Assembly: GCA_017134815.1 (NCBI GenBank)
Contig: CP071032.1
Location: 310,001-374,000 of the forward strand
Length of the DNA: 64,000 nt
Source of the DNA: Lentisphaerota bacterium
GTDB taxonomy: Bacteria > Verrucomicrobiota > Lentisphaeria > Victivallales > Victivallaceae
Reading direction: 5' to 3'
The stretch's first letter is position 1. Each line of letters begins with the position of its first letter. The position numbers were made by a program, and so were the translations under genes. Positions 17,498 to 26,802 of this stretch are shown here, in pieces. Below the pieces are notes generated by a model, which made no database searches, had not been told where the DNA came from, and saw nothing but the letters and a program-made list of their open reading frames with translations.

Positions 17498-18994
17498 ATG
17501 GCCAAAGAAGTAAAAGAACAAAAAGGTGCCCCGCAGGCAGCGGAAGAGCATATTGAGGTTTCAGAATTTGAGTCGTTGCTCGATAAAGAGTTTAAACCCA
17601 AGACTGATCATGCTAAAACAGCAGTTCAGAAAGCGGTTAAGACTCTTGCAGCTCAGGCCCTTGAAAAGGCTACGCTCATTTCTGACGATGTAATAAATAC
17701 AATTGAAGGCATGGTTTCTGAGCTTGACCGCAAACTCAGCGAACAGCTTAACGCTATAATTCATAATGAACAGTTTCAGCAGCTTGAAAGCGCCTGGCGC
17801 GGTCTTAGCTACCTGATTAACAATACTGAAACTGATGAAAAGTTGAAAATCAGGGTCTTCAATATATCCAAAAACGAGCTGGCAAAGACTCTCAGGAAGT
17901 ACAAAGGGACAGCCTGGGACCAAAGTCCGCTGTTTAAAAAGATGTATGAAGAAGAATACGGAACTCCGGGCGGAGAGCCTTACGGCTGCCTGGTAGCTGA
18001 TTATTATTTTAACCATCTGCCCAAAGATGTTGAAATAATGAAAGGCATGGCGCAAATCAGTGCCGCCAGCCATTGCCCGATGATTTCCGCAGCTGACCCA
18101 TCTATAATGAATATGGATGCCTGGCAGGAACTTTCCAATCCGCGTGATTTGACAAAGATATTCTCAAATCCTGAATACGCGGCATGGCGTGCATTCCGTG
18201 AGAGCGATGACAGTAGATATGTATCTTTGACAATGCCTCGCGTTCTAAGCCGCTTGCCTTATGGTCCGAATACAAATCCAGTCGAAGGTTTTGAATTTGT
18301 TGAGGATACCGGCAAAGGCGACAGCAGAGCTTACAACTGGATGAATGCTGCGTACGCTATGGGTGTGAATATCAACCGTGCATTCAAGCTTTACGGCTGG
18401 TGCGCGAGGATTCGCGGTGTTGAGTCCGGCGGCATGGTTGAATCCTTGCCATTCCATACATTCCCTACCGATGACGGCGGAATTGCTTCGAAGTGCCCTT
18501 CGGAAATTGCAATTACCGACAGGCGTGAAGCTGAGCTTTCCAAGAACGGTTTTCTGCCGTTATGTCATTGGAAAAATACAGATTATGCGGTCTTCCTTGG
18601 TGGACAGACCCTTAATAAACCGGCGGAATATGATAATCCTGACGCCACAGCAAACGCCAGATTGTCCGCAAGACTGCCGTATATTTTCGCGACTTGCCGC
18701 TTTGCACATTACCTGAAATGTATTGTGCGCGACAAGATCGGTTCATTCAAAGAGAGAGAGGACATGCAACGTTGGTTGTCAAACTGGATTGCTCAATACG
18801 TAACAGCGGATCCCAAAGCCTCTGAAGAGGTTAAGTCCAGATTTCCCCTGGCGGCCGCTGAAGTTACGGTTGAAGACGTTGAAGGCAATCCCGGTTACTA
18901 CACAGCGAAGTTCTATTTGCGTCCTCACTTCCAGCTGGAAGGACTCACGGCTTCTCTGCGGTTAGTTACCAGGTTGCCCAGCCAGAAGAAGTAA
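17498..18994 (+). CDS. tssC: T6SS contractile sheath large subunit TssC (VipB)
   Basis: A 498-residue sheath subunit, recycled by ClpV after contraction. Clear family blocks include LESAWRGLSYLINNTETDEKL (given in part), NISKNELAKTL, the GTPGGEPYGCLVADYYF block, and RLPYGPNTNPVEGFEF. The C-terminus ends in the beta-strand-rich FYLRPHFQLEGLTASLRLV handshake region. ATG 17498 with AGGAG ten bases upstream is preferred over a GTG at 17492 that would overlap tssB. No frameshift or truncation. Confidence 0.96.
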   Translation: MAKEVKEQKGAPQAAEEHIEVSEFESLLDKEFKPKTDHAKTAVQKAVKTLAAQALEKATLISDDVINTIEGMVSELDRKLSEQLNAIIHNEQFQQLESAWRGLSYLINNTETDEKLKIRVFNISKNELAKTLRKYKGTAWDQSPLFKKMYEEEYGTPGGEPYGCLVADYYFNHLPKDVEIMKGMAQISAASHCPMISAADPSIMNMDAWQELSNPRDLTKIFSNPEYAAWRAFRESDDSRYVSLTMPRVLSRLPYGPNTNPVEGFEFVEDTGKGDSRAYNWMNAAYAMGVNINRAFKLYGWCARIRGVESGGMVESLPFHTFPTDDGGIASKCPSEIAITDRREAELSKNGFLPLCHWKNTDYAVFLGGQTLNKPAEYDNPDATANARLSARLPYIFATCRFAHYLKCIVRDKIGSFKEREDMQRWLSNWIAQYVTADPKASEEVKSRFPLAAAEVTVEDVEGNPGYYTAKFYLRPHFQLEGLTASLRLVTRLPSQKK

Positions 18995-19148
18995 TCCAGT
19001 TTTTTAAATGATTGTATTCCGGAGTGAATGCGACTGAATCAGTATTGTCAGTCATAGCCGGTAAAAGTCGGGCAATACCAATCTAGTCACTGAAACTTCG
19101 GAAAACACAGTCACAAGAGTCAAAAAACACAAACTAAGGAGAACTAAA

Positions 19149-19694
19149 ATGGCTTTTGCAGCTTACATTACAATCGAAGGCGCTGAAGGTCAGTCAACAA
19201 ACGCTAATCACCAGAACTGGATAGATGTTAGAGCTTATTGTTCAGGAGCTAACCAGGAAACCCGCAAAGGCAGCAACCTTGCTTCTGCTGGACAAGGAAT
19301 TATGGCTCCTCTGACTTTCATCCACTCTATTGACAAGTCATCTCCTAAATTGGCAGAACTCTGCATGAACGGTAAAAATGTTCCGTCTGCAACCCTGCAT
19401 GTATGTGCAATGATTGGCGGAAAACAGGTTATTGTTTATGAAGTAAAACTGGAAACAGTCAGAGTTGTTGAAGCTAAGCAGTGTACTATTGCCAAGGATC
19501 AGGTTGTGTACAGTGAAGATGCCGCTCTTTACAGTGCAGCCCAGGCTGAAAGCAGTAATATTGAGCCGCTTGAGTCTATTTCTCTGGCAGCTGACAAGAC
19601 CACCTGGACTTATCACGGATTCAAATCTGATGGTACTGGCGCTGGCCAGGTAAGTGCTAAGTGGGAAGTCGGCCAGGGCAAAGGCGGCAGCTGA
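19149..19694 (+). CDS. hcp: T6SS tube protein Hcp (TssD)
   Basis: A 181-residue subunit of the inner tube, which is expelled on firing and can carry effectors in its lumen. The beginning AAYITIEGAEGQ and the KSSPKLAELCMNGK block are typical of Hcp, as is the strand-rich YEVKLETVRVVE segment. It has a strong AAGGAG ribosome site. The 154-base gap after tssC holds a weak inverted repeat (GACTGA / TCAGTC) and could contain an internal promoter, as Hcp is usually made in excess. Its tail ends Gly/Lys-rich (GQGKGGS). Confidence 0.93.
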   Translation: MAFAAYITIEGAEGQSTNANHQNWIDVRAYCSGANQETRKGSNLASAGQGIMAPLTFIHSIDKSSPKLAELCMNGKNVPSATLHVCAMIGGKQVIVYEVKLETVRVVEAKQCTIAKDQVVYSEDAALYSAAQAESSNIEPLESISLAADKTTWTYHGFKSDGTGAGQVSAKWEVGQGKGGS

Positions 19695-19702
19695 TCTTGA
19701 AC

Positions 19703-19716
19703 GCCGTTTAAACGGC
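19703..19716. repeat. Perfect 14-bp palindrome between hcp and tagJ
   Basis: GCCGTTTAAACGGC reads the same on both strands and sits between the hcp stop and the tagJ ribosome site. As RNA it could form a short five-pair hairpin that lowers downstream expression or marks an mRNA end; as DNA it could be a binding site. Both are inference. Confidence 0.6.
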
Positions 19717-19726
19717 AGGAGTTGAT

Positions 19727-20515
19727 ATGAACTTAGAGGACTTGTTCCAATCTGGAAGGCTTGAAGAGTTACAGGCTAAAGTCATGGAAGACGTGCGCAA
19801 CGCTCCGGACAATTCCGCAAACCGCATTCTGTTGATCCAGATCTTCTGTCTGCGGGGAGAATGGAAAAGAGCCGAGAAACAGTTGAGCGCAGTAGCTGAC
19901 ATTGACACCAAAGTTCAGCTCTGGAGCGGACTTTATTCACGGGCCGTCTTATGTGAGATGTTGCGTGAAAAGGTCTTCTCCGGAGAAAAAAGCCCGCTGG
20001 TATTCGGCGAGCCGGAACCCTGGAATGCCCTGCTTTTTAAAGCGCTCCAATGTCATATCGATGGAAAACTGGATGCTGCCGCTGAACTGCGGCAGCAGGC
20101 CTTTGAGCAGGCCCCGGCATTGCCGGGGTCTCTTAATGGTTCCGGTTTTGAGTGGGTTGCAGATGCTGATACCAGACTGGGCCCGATGCTGGAAGTTATT
20201 GTGAACGGAAAATACTACTGGATGCCGTTTACACGATTGCGGAAGGTCACAATTGAAGAACCCAGGCACATTGTTGACTTAATCTGGACTGAGGCTAAAA
20301 TAGAGCTGGCAAACAGTACAAATATAGTCGGCTACATTCCTACCAGATACCCCGGCAGCACTGCAAGCCGGGACGAGCAGGTTGTGCTTGGTAAAGTTAC
20401 GGACTGGGATAACCCCCATGGTGATACCTGGATTGGCTCCGGACAGCGTTGCCTGGTTACAGATCAGGGAATGGTGCCTGTTACCAAAATCAGGGAATTA
20501 ATAATTGAAACTTAA
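19727..20515 (+). CDS. tagJ: T6SS accessory protein TagJ (ImpE family)
   Basis: A 262-residue cytoplasmic protein of the ImpE family, known to bind the TssB sheath N-terminus and influence sheath recycling. The N-terminal half is TPR-like helical (DLFQSGRLEEL, ANRILLIQIFCLRGEWKRA), and the C-terminal half is beta-rich with the characteristic GKYYWMPF and DLIWTEAKIEL and the ending WIGSGQRCLVTDQGM. AGGAG lies five bases before the ATG. It sits between hcp and tssE, where the known homologues occur. Confidence 0.92.
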   Translation: MNLEDLFQSGRLEELQAKVMEDVRNAPDNSANRILLIQIFCLRGEWKRAEKQLSAVADIDTKVQLWSGLYSRAVLCEMLREKVFSGEKSPLVFGEPEPWNALLFKALQCHIDGKLDAAAELRQQAFEQAPALPGSLNGSGFEWVADADTRLGPMLEVIVNGKYYWMPFTRLRKVTIEEPRHIVDLIWTEAKIELANSTNIVGYIPTRYPGSTASRDEQVVLGKVTDWDNPHGDTWIGSGQRCLVTDQGMVPVTKIRELIIET

Positions 20516-20527
20516 TTGAGGCGTCAA

Positions 20528-21046
20528 ATGAAAAGGACGCGCGGCAGAGGCAACAGGATTACCGCTTCAGACCGGTTTATGCCGTGTCTGTTTGACCGGT
20601 TGACGGATGAAAATCCGCACCTGCGCAAAGAAGGTGTTTCCTGGAAGGTCTTTTCTATTCAACAGTTCCGTGCGGCACTGTTGAGGGATTTGTCATACTT
20701 GCTCAACTCACGCAGCAAGATTCCGGAAAAGGAATTTGCGCATTTTCAGAATGTTGCCACTTCCGTTCTGAATTATGGAATTGATCCGATTATCGGTAAA
20801 AGCAGTGAAACCTTTGAGCCGAGAAAGCTGGAAAATACTCTGATCACGGCAATCAAGCGTTTCGAACCAAGAATCGAGCCTAAATCCCTGGTCGTCAAAG
20901 TTACCCCGGATGACCGGGACAAGACTATGGCGGCATTTCTTATAGAAATAAGCGGCAAGGCAAATATTCAGCCGTTGAGTGAAGAGTTGTATATCCGGGC
21001 TAAGCTTGACCTTGAAACCGGTGCATTTATCGAAGAAAAAGAGTAA
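20528..21046 (+). CDS. tssE: T6SS baseplate wedge protein TssE (gp25-like)
   Basis: A 172-residue homologue of phage T4 gp25, which joins the sheath to the baseplate. It begins with a basic segment, then SDRFMPCLFDRLTDENP, an RDLSYLLNSR helix, SVLNYGIDPIIG, and the C-terminal beta-strands including RIEPKSLVVKV. ATG 20528 has GAGG six bases upstream; a TTG at 20516 is in frame but would sit on that ribosome site. The gap to tssF (about 200 bases) has a GC-rich imperfect hairpin near 21062-21100 with a T-rich stretch after it, perhaps a partial attenuator. Confidence 0.93.
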   Translation: MKRTRGRGNRITASDRFMPCLFDRLTDENPHLRKEGVSWKVFSIQQFRAALLRDLSYLLNSRSKIPEKEFAHFQNVATSVLNYGIDPIIGKSSETFEPRKLENTLITAIKRFEPRIEPKSLVVKVTPDDRDKTMAAFLIEISGKANIQPLSEELYIRAKLDLETGAFIEEKE

Positions 21047-21250
21047 ATCCTGATAGTGCCCGGCAAGCCGGCCGCTTTGCACTAATGTCAAGCGGCTGCC
21101 CTTTAAATTTATTTTTTGTACATTGTGAGCATGCAACCTGCTGAGAAATTTGAACAAATCCGGCATTGCTGCTTTCAAATATATACAGCTATATAAAACT
21201 AGTTTCCGTTGCCTAAAACCGGTTGCGGTGACAGATTAAATGGAAAGGCT

Positions 21251-23098
21251 ATGGATAAACAGTTCTTAGAGTACTATGATCAGGAACTCGGACACTTGAG
21301 GACAACAGCAATGCAGTTTGCTGAAGACTTCCCCAAGATTGCTTCACGCCTGCAGTTATCAAAATTTGACTGCGCCGACCCTTATGTTGAACGTCTGCTG
21401 GAAGGGTTTGCCTTTATGGCGGCCCGTGTCCGTAAGAAGCTTGATGACGGCATGGCCGGTTTTACTGAAACCGTTCTTGACGCAGTATTTCCTTTAACAA
21501 CAGCACCAATTCCATCAATGGGAATCGTTAAACTGGTGCCGGATTTGTCAAAGCCGGAACTGCTCAAGGGTATTGATGTTCCCAAGGGGACAAAATTTAC
21601 TGCCCGGTCACTGGCTCAGGGGGCACCTCCGGTCATTTTTACCAGCTGCACCAGTGAAAAGCTTTACGCGCTCAAAATTGATGACTGTGCGTATTTGGAC
21701 CGTGGTGCCGGTGAAGTGGCAATAGCGGCCGGACATCAGGCCGGAGCTTTTATGAGATTTACATTGAGCTGTCCTTTGGAGCAGCCGCTTTCACGGCAGC
21801 GATTTGAGAAGTTGAATCTGTTTCTCGATATGGATGATTCACAGGCAGTGTCGATTCTGCGGCAGCTGGAATCAAATTGCGTTGGGATATACTTGAGCAG
21901 CCCGGACAGTAAGCAGACCCGCCTGTTGTCACCGGACTGTGTAAAAACTATCGGCTTCAGTCATCATGAATCCATGCTTCCAATTATTGACCGTACTTTT
22001 AACGGCAATCGACTGCTTATAGAATACTTTGCATTTCATTCAAGGTTTAAATTTTTTCAGATTAAGGGATTGAGGGATGCATTAGTTGGCTGGGACTCTT
22101 CTTCAGTGGAGGTGCATTTTCTGTTTGAAGAGCCGGATTTGAATCTTTCCGGGGCACTGCACCGTGACAGCATAAAGCTCTTTTGCATACCGGTCATCAA
22201 TCTTTTCAGAAGGCATTCAGACCGGGTACCGTTTACTCGTGATTTTTCATATCATGTGGTGGTAGACCGCACAGATGTGCCGGATTATGAAATTTATGGT
22301 ATAGAAAAAGCTGTTGCCTATGATCGCGGCAACAGTAAGCTTTTTGATATTAATCGGTTTTATCATACTACAGACCGTTCGCTTGAGGAAAGCAGATTCC
22401 GTCGTAATTATTTCAGTGTGCGTCGCCGCCGCCGTGAATTATCTTCATCATCAAGGCGCAGCTCATATTACGGCAGTGAAATATTTGTCAGTTTTTCCGG
22501 TGAGGACTTCCGGAAATATTCTGAAGAAATCCATGAATTCGGGTTTCAAGTCCTTTGTACAAACCGCGATCTTCCATTGTTTATTGTACCGGAGGATACG
22601 CTTTCCAGCCCTGACCTTGAGGGTTTGAGTAAAGTTAATTTTGTCGTTGGCCCGAGCGAGCCGTTACCGCCTCTGACCAGGAATGAAAGTAACTGGTCGG
22701 CAATAAATCTGCTGCGTATGAATTTTGCTTCGCTGTTTCGAGGTAAAGGGCATTCCCCTTCGAAAATGATGCGCACTCTGCTGGCACAACACTGTCCGGC
22801 CGGCCGTTCATTTGGCCTGCAGCAGATTCAGGGAATTCAGTCCGTAAAGGCGTACCCGGTTACCAGGAGTATTCTGGAATCCGGCAGGATTTGTTCGGTG
22901 CGTGGGCTTGAAGTTGTGGTTATTGTTGATGAACAGGCTTTTGCAGGTATGGGATGTTATCTGCTTATGCGGTTGCTGCGGGAATATTTCTGCACTCTTG
23001 TTGCCTTGAATTCATTTGTAGAAGTTGTAATCTGCACAAACCAACAAGGAGAAATCATCAGATGGAAGCCGCGCATGGGGATAAAAAGCGAGCTTTGA
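21251..23098 (+). CDS. tssF: T6SS baseplate protein TssF
   Basis: A 615-residue baseplate wedge component (VasA/ImpG family). The N-terminal signature is clear: YYDQELGHLRTTAMQFAEDF, KIASRLQL, DPYVERLLEGFAFMAARVR. The middle holds IEYFAFHSRFKFF, and the C-terminus ends GGYL-like in the VEVVICTNQQGE segment. ATG 21251 follows GGAAAGG. The gene overlaps tssG by 37 bases, so translation is probably coupled. TssF and TssG should assemble as a 2:1 complex in the wedge, with TssK, which is not encoded here. Confidence 0.94.
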   Translation: MDKQFLEYYDQELGHLRTTAMQFAEDFPKIASRLQLSKFDCADPYVERLLEGFAFMAARVRKKLDDGMAGFTETVLDAVFPLTTAPIPSMGIVKLVPDLSKPELLKGIDVPKGTKFTARSLAQGAPPVIFTSCTSEKLYALKIDDCAYLDRGAGEVAIAAGHQAGAFMRFTLSCPLEQPLSRQRFEKLNLFLDMDDSQAVSILRQLESNCVGIYLSSPDSKQTRLLSPDCVKTIGFSHHESMLPIIDRTFNGNRLLIEYFAFHSRFKFFQIKGLRDALVGWDSSSVEVHFLFEEPDLNLSGALHRDSIKLFCIPVINLFRRHSDRVPFTRDFSYHVVVDRTDVPDYEIYGIEKAVAYDRGNSKLFDINRFYHTTDRSLEESRFRRNYFSVRRRRRELSSSSRRSSYYGSEIFVSFSGEDFRKYSEEIHEFGFQVLCTNRDLPLFIVPEDTLSSPDLEGLSKVNFVVGPSEPLPPLTRNESNWSAINLLRMNFASLFRGKGHSPSKMMRTLLAQHCPAGRSFGLQQIQGIQSVKAYPVTRSILESGRICSVRGLEVVVIVDEQAFAGMGCYLLMRLLREYFCTLVALNSFVEVVICTNQQGEIIRWKPRMGIKSEL

Positions 23099-24102
23099 CC
23101 AAAGATTTGCTGAGCAATTCATGGAAATATGATTTCTTTGAGGCTGTTCGGCGGATTGAGCAATTAAACTCGGAAAAACCCCGGGTTGGTTTTTCACGCC
23201 GTGTTGACGAGGATCCGATTATGTTCGGACAGGTGCCTCACTTACATTTTCCTCCGACAACCATTGCAGATTTTCAACAGATATCGCAAAGCCCTATGGG
23301 GCGGCTGGAAGTTTACTTTTTTGGATTGCTTGGCAGCAATGGCCCGATGCCGCTGCGCTTTACTGAATATATCTACAGGCGCATGAGGAATCACCTTGAT
23401 CCGACTTTGCGGTGTTTTCTGGATATTTTTCATCACCGGATGATTTCACTTTTTTACCGTGCCTGGGCCCGAAATGAACAGGCGGTCAGCTTCGACCGGC
23501 CGGATGACTGGATATCCAAGCAGCTTGCATGTTTTGCCGGAAGCGGTGACGATGAGTGTGATGACTGGGACGGTATCCCTTACTATGCCAGAATTTATCA
23601 GAGCGGCCTGCTGGTAGGGCATCAGCGGCCGGCTGAGGGCCTGCAGAAGATACTGGCAAACTTTTTTGAAGTGCCGGTTGATATTCAGGAATATGTCGGC
23701 ACCAGCCTTAAGCTCGATCGCACTAACTGGTGTCGCCTCGGTCGCAAACGTGATTCTGCAACCCTTGGGATCAACGCAGTACTTGGGGAATCACAGTACA
23801 CTGTAACCGAAAAATTCCGCATTTGGATGGGGCCGATGGGGCTCAAGGATTTTGAGCGCCTCTTACCCGGCAGCAGCTCTAATACCAGAATGATCAACTG
23901 GGTAAGATACTATCTTGACAAACCTTTCCAATGGGAGGCGGTGCTAATTTTAAAAGCAGAGGAAGTGCCGGAGACGATACTTGGGCAATACGGAATGCTG
24001 GGAAGAACTTCCTGGCTGAAAAGTAAGGAATTTACCAGCGACAGTGAGGACGTGAGAATTATTGGAGATCACTACTATTATGGTTCAGATATTTACAGTT
24101 GA
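23062..24102 (+). CDS. tssG: T6SS baseplate protein TssG
   Basis: A 346-residue baseplate protein (VasB/ImpH family). Typical blocks: SWKYDFFEAVRRIEQLN, GQVPHLHFPPTTI, MGRLEVYFFGLLGSNGPMPL (given as the family core), LDIFHHRMISLFYRAW, and the C-terminal GMLGRTSWL. ATG 23062 has AAGGAG ten bases upstream and lies inside the end of tssF. An earlier in-frame ATG at 22954 would overlap tssF much more and lacks similarity. Thirty bases later clpV begins. Confidence 0.94.
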   Translation: MEAAHGDKKRALTKDLLSNSWKYDFFEAVRRIEQLNSEKPRVGFSRRVDEDPIMFGQVPHLHFPPTTIADFQQISQSPMGRLEVYFFGLLGSNGPMPLRFTEYIYRRMRNHLDPTLRCFLDIFHHRMISLFYRAWARNEQAVSFDRPDDWISKQLACFAGSGDDECDDWDGIPYYARIYQSGLLVGHQRPAEGLQKILANFFEVPVDIQEYVGTSLKLDRTNWCRLGRKRDSATLGINAVLGESQYTVTEKFRIWMGPMGLKDFERLLPGSSSNTRMINWVRYYLDKPFQWEAVLILKAEEVPETILGQYGMLGRTSWLKSKEFTSDSEDVRIIGDHYYYGSDIYS

Positions 24103-24131
24103 TTTGGAGAAACGGTCAATCTGGAGGACTT

Positions 24132-26789
24132 ATGGCTGAAATAAAAAGAACAGAGCTGTTTGGTAAACTAAACGAGGTTGCCTATAAAAGCATAGAAAGC
24201 GCAACTGTTTTCTGCAAGATGCGCGGCAATCCCTATGTGGAACTGATACACTGGCTGAATCAGATTTTCCAGACAGATGATACTGACCTGCATAAGATAA
24301 TTCATCATTTTGAAATTGATGAGGCACGGTTGGCAAAAGACCTGACATCACAGCTTGATAAACTGCCCCGCGGTTCTACCAGTATTCAGGATTTTTCACC
24401 GCATATTGAGCTGGCTATCAAAGAAGGCTGGCTGGTGGCTTCATTGATGTTCAAGCGATTTTCAATCAGGACTGGAGATGTAATTCTCGCGGCCAAACGG
24501 ACCCGTGAGCTGAACAGTGTTTTGCGTGAAATCAGTATCCAGTTTGATAAAATAAAACTAGATGATCTTTCGGATAATTTTTATAAAATCACTACCGGCA
24601 GCCGCGAAGAGGGACTTGCCGCCTCTGACGGTACCGGGATAGCTGCGGACAAAGGTGTCGGTACCGAATCCGGTGCCATGGCACCGGCCCAGATGGGTAA
24701 GCAGGAAGCGTTGAAGCAGTTTTGTACTGATTTGACCCAGCAGGCCCGCGAAGGCAAGCTTGATCCCATTGTCGGACGTGATGAGGAAATTCGCAAAATT
24801 GTGGATATTCTGATGCGCCGACGGCAGAACAATCCAATACTGACCGGTGAGGCCGGAGTTGGCAAGACCGCGGTGGTAGAAGGTTTTGCGCAGCGCATTG
24901 CAGCCGGCGATGTTCCACCCCCATTGCGCAATGTGCGGTTGATTATGCTGGATATTGGTCTGTTGCAGGCAGGAGCCAGCATGAAAGGAGAATTTGAGAA
25001 TCGACTTAAGCAGGTGATTGAGGAGGTACGAGCCTCTGATGTCCCGATAATTATGTTTATTGATGAAGCCCATACTTTGATTGGAGCAGGCGGCTCTGCC
25101 GGCCAAAGTGATGCTGCCAATCTACTGAAACCAGCCCTGGCGCGGGGGACACTGCGGACGATTGCCGCGACAACATGGGCCGAATATAAAAAGTATTTTG
25201 AAAAAGACGCGGCTCTTACCAGGCGTTTTCAGAACATCCTTATAGATGAACCGGACGATGAACGTGCTCTGCGCATGATGCGCGGAGTAGCTGGAGTTAT
25301 GGAACAGCACCACAAGGTTCTGTTACTGGACAATGCTCTTGAAGCTTCGGTTTCTTTGTCACGCCGTTATATTCCGGCGCGCCAGCTGCCTGATAAGTCG
25401 GTCAGCGTGCTGGATACGGCTGCTGCCCGGGTAGCTATAAGTCAGTCTGCTGAACCGGCAGAAGTTGAGGACATGCGCCGCAGCATTGAAAGCCTTGAAA
25501 CCGAGCTTGGAATTATTGAAAAGGAATCTGCAGCCGGTTTTGATCGTAAAGAGCGGCTCAAAACTGTAAATGAGCAATTAAAAGAACTGCGCGAAAACCA
25601 CAAGAAACGCACTGTGGAATGGGGCAGGGAAAAAGAACTCGTTGAAAAAATCCAGGAAAGCAGAAAACAGCTGCAGAAAAAAGAGCTGAAAGCTGCTGAC
25701 CGAAAAAAAATACATCAGGAACTGAATAAAAACCAGAAGAAACTGCATGAGATTCAAGGTGAAGTTCCGATGGTTTCTTCAGAGGTTGATGAGCAGAATA
25801 TAGCTGCTATAATCAGTGAATGGACCGGAATTCCATTGGGAAGAATGGTACGGGATGAACTGAACAGTGTGCTGAAACTGCCTGAAATTCTGGGGAAACG
25901 GGTTATCGGACAGGATGCTGCCATGGAAATGATTTCCAGCCGTGTCCGTACCGCAAGAGCGTCACTTTCTGACCCGAACAAGCCAATCGCGGTTATGATG
26001 TTGTGCGGACCCAGCGGAATCGGCAAAACTGAAACTGCACTGGCGCTTGCAGAAGCGTTGTACGGCGGTGAGCAGAATTTGATAACTATTAATATGAGTG
26101 AATTCCAGGAAGCCCATACGGTATCCACATTGAAAGGAGCGCCTCCAGGATATGTTGGCTATGGTGAAGGCGGAGTATTGACTGAAGCGGTCAGGAAAAA
26201 ACCTTATTCGGTTGTACTTCTGGATGAAGTTGAAAAAGCACACCAGGATGTGCATGAAATATTCTATCAGGTCTTTGACAAGGGCCGAATGGAAGACGGG
26301 GAAGGGCGCCTCATTAATTTCCGTAATACAGTAATTCTGCTGACTACGAATGTGGGGACAGATGAAATTATGGCGGCCAGTTCCGATCCGGAGCTGATTC
26401 CCTCCCATGAAAAAGTTTGTGAAATGCTGCGGCCGGCATTGCGCAAGAAATTTCCGGCCGCATTGCTGGGTCGACTGGTAGTGGTACCGTATTATCCGCT
26501 GCCGGAAGATGTGTTGTGTAAGATTGTCGATCTTAAACTTGAACGGATAAAACAGCGCATTAAGGAAAATTACGGCGCTGATATGTCATATTCACAGAGA
26601 GTCAGGGAGCTGATTATTAATCGCAGTTCTGAAATCGAGTCCGGCGCCAGAATGCTGGACAATATTATCACAAATACGATTCTACCGGAACTGGGTCGGG
26701 AAATGCTCGTTCGAACAATGGAAGGCAAAGCTACAAAGAAAGTGGAACTGGATGCGAACGAGAAGGATTTTATTTATAAGATCAAATAA
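24132..26789 (+). CDS. tssH: T6SS sheath-recycling ATPase TssH (ClpV)
   Basis: An 885-residue AAA+ unfoldase that disassembles contracted TssB/C sheaths. The N-terminal domain (1-150) differs from that of the nearby ClpB and ends in a Gly/Ala-rich linker. AAA-1 has Walker A GEAGVGKT near 237-244 and IIMFIDEAHTLIGAGG. A charged coiled coil follows (about 450-560). AAA-2 has GPSGIGKT near 626-633, [20 protein letters not shown] and VVLLDEVEKAH. Position directly after tssG and the [18 protein letters not shown] segment mark it as ClpV, not ClpB. GGAGG lies four bases before the ATG; a TTG at 24099 is rejected. Confidence 0.95.
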   Translation: MAEIKRTELFGKLNEVAYKSIESATVFCKMRGNPYVELIHWLNQIFQTDDTDLHKIIHHFEIDEARLAKDLTSQLDKLPRGSTSIQDFSPHIELAIKEGWLVASLMFKRFSIRTGDVILAAKRTRELNSVLREISIQFDKIKLDDLSDNFYKITTGSREEGLAASDGTGIAADKGVGTESGAMAPAQMGKQEALKQFCTDLTQQAREGKLDPIVGRDEEIRKIVDILMRRRQNNPILTGEAGVGKTAVVEGFAQRIAAGDVPPPLRNVRLIMLDIGLLQAGASMKGEFENRLKQVIEEVRASDVPIIMFIDEAHTLIGAGGSAGQSDAANLLKPALARGTLRTIAATTWAEYKKYFEKDAALTRRFQNILIDEPDDERALRMMRGVAGVMEQHHKVLLLDNALEASVSLSRRYIPARQLPDKSVSVLDTAAARVAISQSAEPAEVEDMRRSIESLETELGIIEKESAAGFDRKERLKTVNEQLKELRENHKKRTVEWGREKELVEKIQESRKQLQKKELKAADRKKIHQELNKNQKKLHEIQGEVPMVSSEVDEQNIAAIISEWTGIPLGRMVRDELNSVLKLPEILGKRVIGQDAAMEMISSRVRTARASLSDPNKPIAVMMLCGPSGIGKTETALALAEALYGGEQNLITINMSEFQEAHTVSTLKGAPPGYVGYGEGGVLTEAVRKKPYSVVLLDEVEKAHQDVHEIFYQVFDKGRMEDGEGRLINFRNTVILLTTNVGTDEIMAASSDPELIPSHEKVCEMLRPALRKKFPAALLGRLVVVPYYPLPEDVLCKIVDLKLERIKQRIKENYGADMSYSQRVRELIINRSSEIESGARMLDNIITNTILPELGREMLVRTMEGKATKKVELDANEKDFIYKIK

Positions 26790-26802
26790 TTGAGGTGTTA
26801 AT

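Noticed and set aside
16982-17551. 189-codon - strand frame over tssB
   Set aside because: Antisense shadow; low-complexity Ser/Phe composition.
24558-25120. Overlapping - strand frames of about 180 codons over clpV
   Set aside because: Shadows of the clpV AAA-1 domain, in two different frames with no family features.
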